DNA from: Stenotrophomonas sp. Ste86
Lineage (GTDB): Bacteria; Pseudomonadota; Gammaproteobacteria; Xanthomonadales; Xanthomonadaceae
Direction: 5' to 3'
Length of the DNA stretch: 58,451 nt
NCBI RefSeq assembly: GCF_024519465.1
Contig: NZ_JALJRW010000023.1
Location: 1-58,451, forward strand
Shown here one piece after another: positions 55,172 through 58,451 of this stretch. Every line of letters begins with the position of its first letter. The stretch's first letter is position 1. The notes beneath the pieces were generated by a model. The model was given only the letters and a program-made list of their open reading frames with translations, made no database searches and was not told the DNA's origin. Both the position numbers and the translations under genes were made by a program.

Positions 55172-55197
55172 GGTGCCGAGCGTGGCTCGGCACTACC
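55172..55197 (-). repeat. SMAG-like REP hairpin 1
   Basis: Read on the minus strand: GGTAGTGCCGAGCCACGCTC then GGCACC. A GGTAG-type head is followed by a short imperfect stem TGCCGAGC/GCTCGGCA. This is the form of Stenotrophomonas SMAG/REP elements (head GTAG, then hairpin). Confidence 0.65.
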
Positions 55198-55255
55198 GAT
55201 GGCAGCGCAGAACGTGCAGCGCTTGGCTCTGTACCGCAGATGGCTGCGCCGCCCC

Positions 55256-55279
55256 AGCCGACCAACGGTCGGCTCTACC
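55256..55279 (-). repeat. SMAG-like REP hairpin 2
   Basis: Read on the minus strand: GGTAGAGCCGACCGTTGGTC then GGCT. The head GGTAG is followed by stem AGCCGACC/GGTCGGCT. It has the same orientation as REP 1, 58 bases away, so they form a direct pair. Confidence 0.65.
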
Positions 55280-55669
55280 GGTTTTTGATGGTCGGTGCGC
55301 TCAAGCCCTGTGGCGCGCCCTTCCCGAACGTTCCCTGATGACGGTGGCTGGACCCGTGCCTGGGCCCTGAGTTGTGCACTTGAACTTCGACCTTCTGGCC
55401 CCAGATAGAGACCTCGGCAGTAGCGGGAAATCCAGGCGGCACAAGGCTTTCCGCCCCATTCCGGGACGGCATTAACAAAACGTTACGCCAAAAGCGCTAT
55501 CATCTTTCTGCTTCAGTGCGCAACGCGCATGTCATCCCGGGCCTGGTACAGGCCACCGTCCTTCTCGATGCTGCCGCCTTCGGATCCGTCCCGGGCGCCG
55601 GGATCGCTTTTACGCTGTGATCCGGCTCGTTCCCAGCGCACCGCCCCTGAGCCGCCAAGAGAGATTCGA

Positions 55670-56017
55670 TTGGGCGAACGCCTGGTTGTACCAGCCCCAG
55701 TTTCCGCTGCCGAACCCGACCCCATCGACTGCCGCCGTTGTGACGCGGTGTGTTGCCGGATGTCGGTCACCGTCATGCCCAGCGACGCCGTTCCCGGCTA
55801 CCTGCTGGACCGCGACGAGGCCGGGCGCACCGTCATGGCGCGCAACGACGAAGGCTGGTGTGCCGCCATCGACCCCTATCACCTGCGCTGCACGATCTAT
55901 TCGCAGCGTCCCGCCATCTGCCGCCAGTTTGACATGGGCGGCGATGACTGCCGCCATGTGCGGCAGGACTACCGTCGACAACAGCACGACCTGTCGGCGA
56001 TTTTATCCACGTGTTAA
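55670..56017 (+). CDS. YkgJ-type cysteine-cluster protein (zinc/iron chelating)
   Basis: A protein of about 115 residues with the pattern of the YkgJ/CxxCxxxxCC family: PIDCRRCDAVCCRMSV, GWCAAIDPYHLRCTIYSQRP and AICRQFDMGGDDC. The cysteines are expected to bind zinc or an iron-sulfur group; function unknown. The start is unsettled: TTG at 55670 is weakly supported by AAGAGAG, and ATG at 55568 or 55529 would add residues with no similarity. The 59-residue gene begins 17 bases after it, probably in one transcript. Confidence 0.78.
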   Translation: MGERLVVPAPVSAAEPDPIDCRRCDAVCCRMSVTVMPSDAVPGYLLDRDEAGRTVMARNDEGWCAAIDPYHLRCTIYSQRPAICRQFDMGGDDCRHVRQDYRRQQHDLSAILSTC

Positions 56018-56034
56018 CCATGACAGGAGCATCC

Positions 56035-56214
56035 ATGGCCCGTACGCCAAAGACCTCCCCCAAGGCAGGCAACACCGTTCGCGTTGACCGCAAGCAAGGT
56101 TCCAGCACCGCAGTCAACAGCGCCAGCATCGCAGCCGACCTGGCCGCGTTCCGCAAGAGTGGTGGCAAGATCGAAGTGCTCGGCAACACCCTGGCACTGA
56201 AGAGAGCCGGCTGA
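56035..56214 (+). CDS. Small basic protein of unknown function
   Basis: A 59-residue protein, rich in lysine, arginine, serine and alanine (MARTPKTSPKAGNTVRVDRK), with a less basic second half (SIAADLAAFRKSGGKIEVLGNTLALKRAG). AGGAG is 6 bases before the ATG at 56035, strong evidence for a real gene and this start. There is no signal peptide. The basic start could bind nucleic acid, but no family was recognised. A terminator hairpin follows. Confidence 0.75.
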   Translation: MARTPKTSPKAGNTVRVDRKQGSSTAVNSASIAADLAAFRKSGGKIEVLGNTLALKRAG

Positions 56215-56225
56215 CCTGCAGCCGT

Positions 56226-56250
56226 CCGCACCGGCCCAGTGCCGGTGCGG
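56226..56250. terminator. Hairpin between convergent genes
   Basis: A 10-bp perfect stem CCGCACCGGC/GCCGGTGCGG with a 5-base loop lies between the small basic protein gene and the DUF4097 gene, so it can serve both strands. No T run is seen. Confidence 0.55.
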
Positions 56251-56259
56251 TGGCCGCAC

Positions 56260-57144
56260 TCAACGTCCGCCCAGCCCCACCCGCACATTGCCCGAATGGG
56301 CATTGATCGCGATGTCCCCATCGCCACCGCCCAGCTTCGTATCCAGCGTACGGCCCGGCCCATAACGCGGCCGCTCCACCGTACCCGCATCGGACTGGAT
56401 ATCGCCACTGAACGTTTTCACGCTCAGCTGTGCCGACACCGACCGCGGCAACTGCAGCCCGATCGAACCACTCACCGTCTGCAACGTCACCTTCCCGCCC
56501 GGCGCCACGCCGGATGCGGCGATGTTCAAGCTGCCCGATACCGCTTCGGCGGCCAGACGCTGTACCCGGCCCGCGTCCACCTTGATGCTGCCCGACACCG
56601 TTTCCACCGCCACCTCGCCCGACACCCCGCCAGCGGCCTGCACTGACCCGCTGACTGCGCGCAGGTCCAGGCGTGGCGTCTGCACCTGCGAACGGATCCC
56701 GCCGCTGACCGTGCTCAACGTGGTCTCGCCGCTGCGGCCGGCCGCCGACACACTGCCGCTGACCGCATTGGCCTGCAGCCGGCGCAGATCCACATCGGCC
56801 ACGTCGATATCGGCGCTCACCGTGCCCAGCTGCACCTCCACCGCACGCGGCACACGCAGTTCCAGCGTGGCCCCGCCGTTGTTGCTGTTGCGCGGATAGA
56901 CCACTTCCCAACGCACCCGGTTGGTACTGCGGTCCTGCTTGAGGGTCAAGCCGTCGGCCATCGAGCCGCTCAGCCCCACCTCGTTGCGGTCCCAGCCGCG
57001 CACGCTGACCTTGCCGGCGATGTTGCTCAGCTCCACCCGACCGCCCGCGCCCAGCGGCGCACGCTCATCGACACGGGTGGCAGCCTGCACCGCCAGCGGC
57101 AGCAGCAGGCCCAGGGCGGCGATCAGACGTAGTGATGTGTGCAT
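56260..57144 (-). CDS. Exported DUF4097 repeat protein
   Basis: A 294-residue protein with a signal peptide (LRLIAALGLLLPLAVQAA). The mature part has regular repeats of about 20 residues around VSGS: ANAVSGSVSAAG, STVSGGIRSQ, RAVSGSVQAAG, ETVSGSIKVDAG, EAVSGSLNIAA, QTVSGSIGLQL, KTFSGDIQSD. These should fold as a right-handed beta-helix-like stack, as in the DUF4097 family, whose role is unknown. The start has GAAGGAG 8 bases before it. It is the third gene after the sigma and putative anti-sigma genes. Confidence 0.9.
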   Translation of the reverse strand: MHTSLRLIAALGLLLPLAVQAATRVDERAPLGAGGRVELSNIAGKVSVRGWDRNEVGLSGSMADGLTLKQDRSTNRVRWEVVYPRNSNNGGATLELRVPRAVEVQLGTVSADIDVADVDLRRLQANAVSGSVSAAGRSGETTLSTVSGGIRSQVQTPRLDLRAVSGSVQAAGGVSGEVAVETVSGSIKVDAGRVQRLAAEAVSGSLNIAASGVAPGGKVTLQTVSGSIGLQLPRSVSAQLSVKTFSGDIQSDAGTVERPRYGPGRTLDTKLGGGDGDIAINAHSGNVRVGLGGR

Positions 57145-57156
57145 GGTGTATCTCCT

Positions 57157-57687
57157 TCAGGATGGCAGGCCAGCGGCGGCCATGACCGCCTGCTGGGTAA
57201 GTTCAAGACGCAGCGCATAGGTGCGCTGCAGCTGCGCAAGCAGCGAACGGGAGCGCGGGTTTTCGGCGATCGCCGCGCGGATGTGGTCGGCACTGCTGTC
57301 CAGCTCACGCAGCGCCGGTTGCCAATCCCCGCCCACCTGCGCGGCCGGCAACGCGGCCATCGCCTGCTGGTACTCGGCGACCATGGCATCGGCTTGGCGC
57401 TGCACCAGCGTGGGTGGCGGCGTCTGCGGTTCCGGCATCGGCACCACCATGACCAGGCCCAATGCCGCAGCCAGACCCAGTCCGATGTGCAGCGGCCAGC
57501 GCCGGCGCGGCACGATCGCCGTCACCGATGCGGCCGGCAGTGGTGCAGCGACCGGCAACGGCATGGCCGGCAAGCGCGCGGCGATGCCCTGCCACACCCG
57601 CGCTGGCGGCAGGCGTTCGCCCGGCAGTGCGCGCAGCTGCGCCTGCAGTCCGTCGTTGTCGTTGTCGTTGTCGATACGGTCGTTCAT
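57157..57687 (-). CDS. Membrane protein, putative anti-sigma factor
   Basis: A 176-residue protein with one membrane helix (about residues 64-83, WPLHIGLGLAAALGLVMVVP). The N-terminal, cytoplasmic part (GLQAQLRALPGERLPPARVWQGIAARL) could bind sigma factor, and the C-terminal part is helical (AMVAEYQQAMAALPAAQ). No known domain is clear. Its ATG overlaps the stop codon of the sigma gene (ATGA), the usual layout of an ECF sigma and its anti-sigma, which is the basis for the call. Confidence 0.75.
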   Translation of the reverse strand: MNDRIDNDNDNDGLQAQLRALPGERLPPARVWQGIAARLPAMPLPVAAPLPAASVTAIVPRRRWPLHIGLGLAAALGLVMVVPMPEPQTPPPTLVQRQADAMVAEYQQAMAALPAAQVGGDWQPALRELDSSADHIRAAIAENPRSRSLLAQLQRTYALRLELTQQAVMAAAGLPS

Positions 57688-58262
57688 GCGGTTTCTCCCA
57701 AGCGTGCGCGCAACAGTCCACGCGCACGGTGCAACTGAGCCTTCGAGCTGCCCACGGCCATCTGCAGCTGCTCGGCAATCTCATGGTGTTTCCAGCCTTC
57801 GATGTCGTGCAGCACCAGCACCGCACGGGCGCGCGGCGGCAGTGTTTCCAGCGCACGTTCCAGGTCCATGCTGGTGCCCGCGCAACGGTCCACCGAGGCC
57901 AACGTGGCCACGCTGTCCCAGCCCGCCTCGCCGGCGTCGCAGGCCTGCTCGACGGCATTGGCACGCAGTTCCATCAGCGCCGCGTTGACCCCCAGCCGAT
58001 GCAGCCAAGTACCCAGGCTGCTGTCGAAACGGAAGCCCGGCAGTGCCTTCCAGGCCTGCAGGAACGCTTCCTGCAACGCATCTTCGGCGCGTGCCGCGTG
58101 GCCGCCGCACAACCGCCACAGCACCGCATACATGCGCGGCGAGTGGCGTCGGTAGATGCGTTCATAGGCGGCCATATCGCCGCCGACCGCCGCGCGGACC
58201 AGGGCGTGGTCGTCGACAGCGTCGGTCGGGGCGCGGGATGCGGGCATGGTGGCGTTGAGCAT
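57684..58262 (-). CDS. ECF-type RNA polymerase sigma factor
   Basis: A 192-residue sigma-70 family factor with only regions 2 and 4. Region 2: DMAAYERIYRRHSPRMYAVLWRL, RAEDALQEAFLQAWKALPGFR and WLHRLGVNAALMELR. Region 4: ALETLPPRARAVLVLHDIEGW, KHHEIAEQLQMAVGSSKAQLHRARGLLR with the helix-turn-helix. The start may be 58262 or 58247. It heads an operon with the putative anti-sigma and the DUF4097 gene. Palindromic element A4 starts 116 bases upstream. Confidence 0.92.
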   Translation of the reverse strand: MLNATMPASRAPTDAVDDHALVRAAVGGDMAAYERIYRRHSPRMYAVLWRLCGGHAARAEDALQEAFLQAWKALPGFRFDSSLGTWLHRLGVNAALMELRANAVEQACDAGEAGWDSVATLASVDRCAGTSMDLERALETLPPRARAVLVLHDIEGWKHHEIAEQLQMAVGSSKAQLHRARGLLRARLGETA

Positions 58263-58378
58263 ATCCGTTGGATGCGCGCTCCATCGAAAAGGTTTAAACG
58301 GCCCCGGGCGATTTTTGTGGTTCTTCGCCCCTATGCGGGACAAGTAGAAGCGTGCGTTGACCTTTCCAGGCGCGGCCA

Positions 58379-58451
58379 TTGGTGGGTCGGGCGCTCGGCG
58401 CCCATGCCCTTTCCGGCGAATGTCCTCCGGCGTCGGCCTGCGGCCGCCCCC
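58379..58451 (-). repeat. Palindromic element copy A4, cut by the window edge
   Basis: In the reverse orientation to A1-A3. The arm (58379-58411, ends GCGCCCATGCCCTT) leads to the core TCCGGCGAATGTCCTCCGG, then CGTCGGCCTGCGGCCGCCCC at the window end. The tail between it and the sigma gene (58330-58378) resembles the tails of A1-A3. It lies upstream of the sigma operon, unlike A1-A3, which lie after genes. Confidence 0.7.

Larger units (their letters stand above)
54974..55669. other. Intergenic region with a palindrome and two REP hairpins
   Basis: About 700 bases after yegD. They hold a nested palindrome (55015-55116), two SMAG-like REP hairpins (55172-55197 and 55256-55279), and a less GC-rich stretch (55460-55510, TTAACAAAACG) that may hold a promoter for the next gene. 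No reading frame with family similarity was found before 55670. Confidence 0.6.

Overview
The window looks like chromosomal DNA of a xanthomonad, most likely Stenotrophomonas or a close relative. Reasons: very high GC in almost every gene; housekeeping gene order typical of gammaproteobacteria; several families common in Xanthomonadaceae (a SIMPL-domain protein, an orphan TonB-dependent receptor, a DUF885 peptidase, a short RnfB); and two intergenic hairpins ending in a GTAG-type tetranucleotide at 55172-55279, resembling the SMAG REP family of Stenotrophomonas. The genus is an inference; no rRNA gene is present. No phage, insertion sequence, integrase or CRISPR array was seen. About 53 protein genes and one tRNA are supported.

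Layout. 180-6442: dicarboxylate/amino-acid symporter (minus), then alkaline phosphatase lipoprotein, a WG-repeat-like exported protein, tilS, xseB and ispA (plus). 7061-11076: DUF4870 protein, pmbA/tldE, yjgA/darP and tldD; the TldD and TldE partners are separated by a single gene. 9631-17115 (minus): maf-rng-yhdP-tldD, the order also known from E. coli. 17246-21872 (plus): SIMPL protein, TonB-like protein, TonB-dependent receptor. 22451-28739 (minus): tRNA-Asn, then leuS-lptE-holA-nadD-rsfS-rlmH, a classic Gram-negative cluster. 29068-41939: small exported proteins, a CnoX-type thioredoxin, a LysM-FecR protein coupled to a CHASE2-GGDEF diguanylate cyclase, a hotdog-fold protein, DUF502, DUF885, a serine beta-lactamase-like protein, a VOC protein and DUF2147. 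42526-46085: metG, a HAD phosphatase, a soluble RnfB and RidA. 46281-50229: mprF converging on an AcvB/VirJ-type protein. 50309-58262: small membrane and metal-binding proteins, a transglutaminase-TPR protein, YjdM/PhnA, an HSP70-like YegD protein, a cysteine-cluster protein, and an ECF sigma, putative anti-sigma and DUF4097 operon.

The most unusual feature is not a gene. A family of long intergenic palindromes shares a conserved core of about 45 bases (ends GGCGAA and TTTCGCC, inner CCGGCCGC and CCTCCTCC tracts), flanked by inverted arms that differ between copies. Comparing copies shows compensatory base changes in the arms, so the stem itself appears to be conserved. Copies lie at 1-81, 6448-6512 (degenerate), 6686-6783, 6826-6947, 22093-22186, 22228-22354 and 58379-58451. 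Two sites carry the same composite of two different palindromes in tandem. Two other nested palindromes (42199-42392 and 55015-55116) and a small cluster of DnaA-box-like motifs (51889-51934) are also worth checking.

Most genes are ordinary housekeeping functions: RNA modification and decay, isoprenoid and NAD synthesis, replication, LPS assembly and translation. The accessory signals concern the envelope: lysyl-phosphatidylglycerol synthesis and turnover (mprF with acvB), YhdP lipid transport, LptE, a cyclic-di-GMP sensor pair and TonB uptake.
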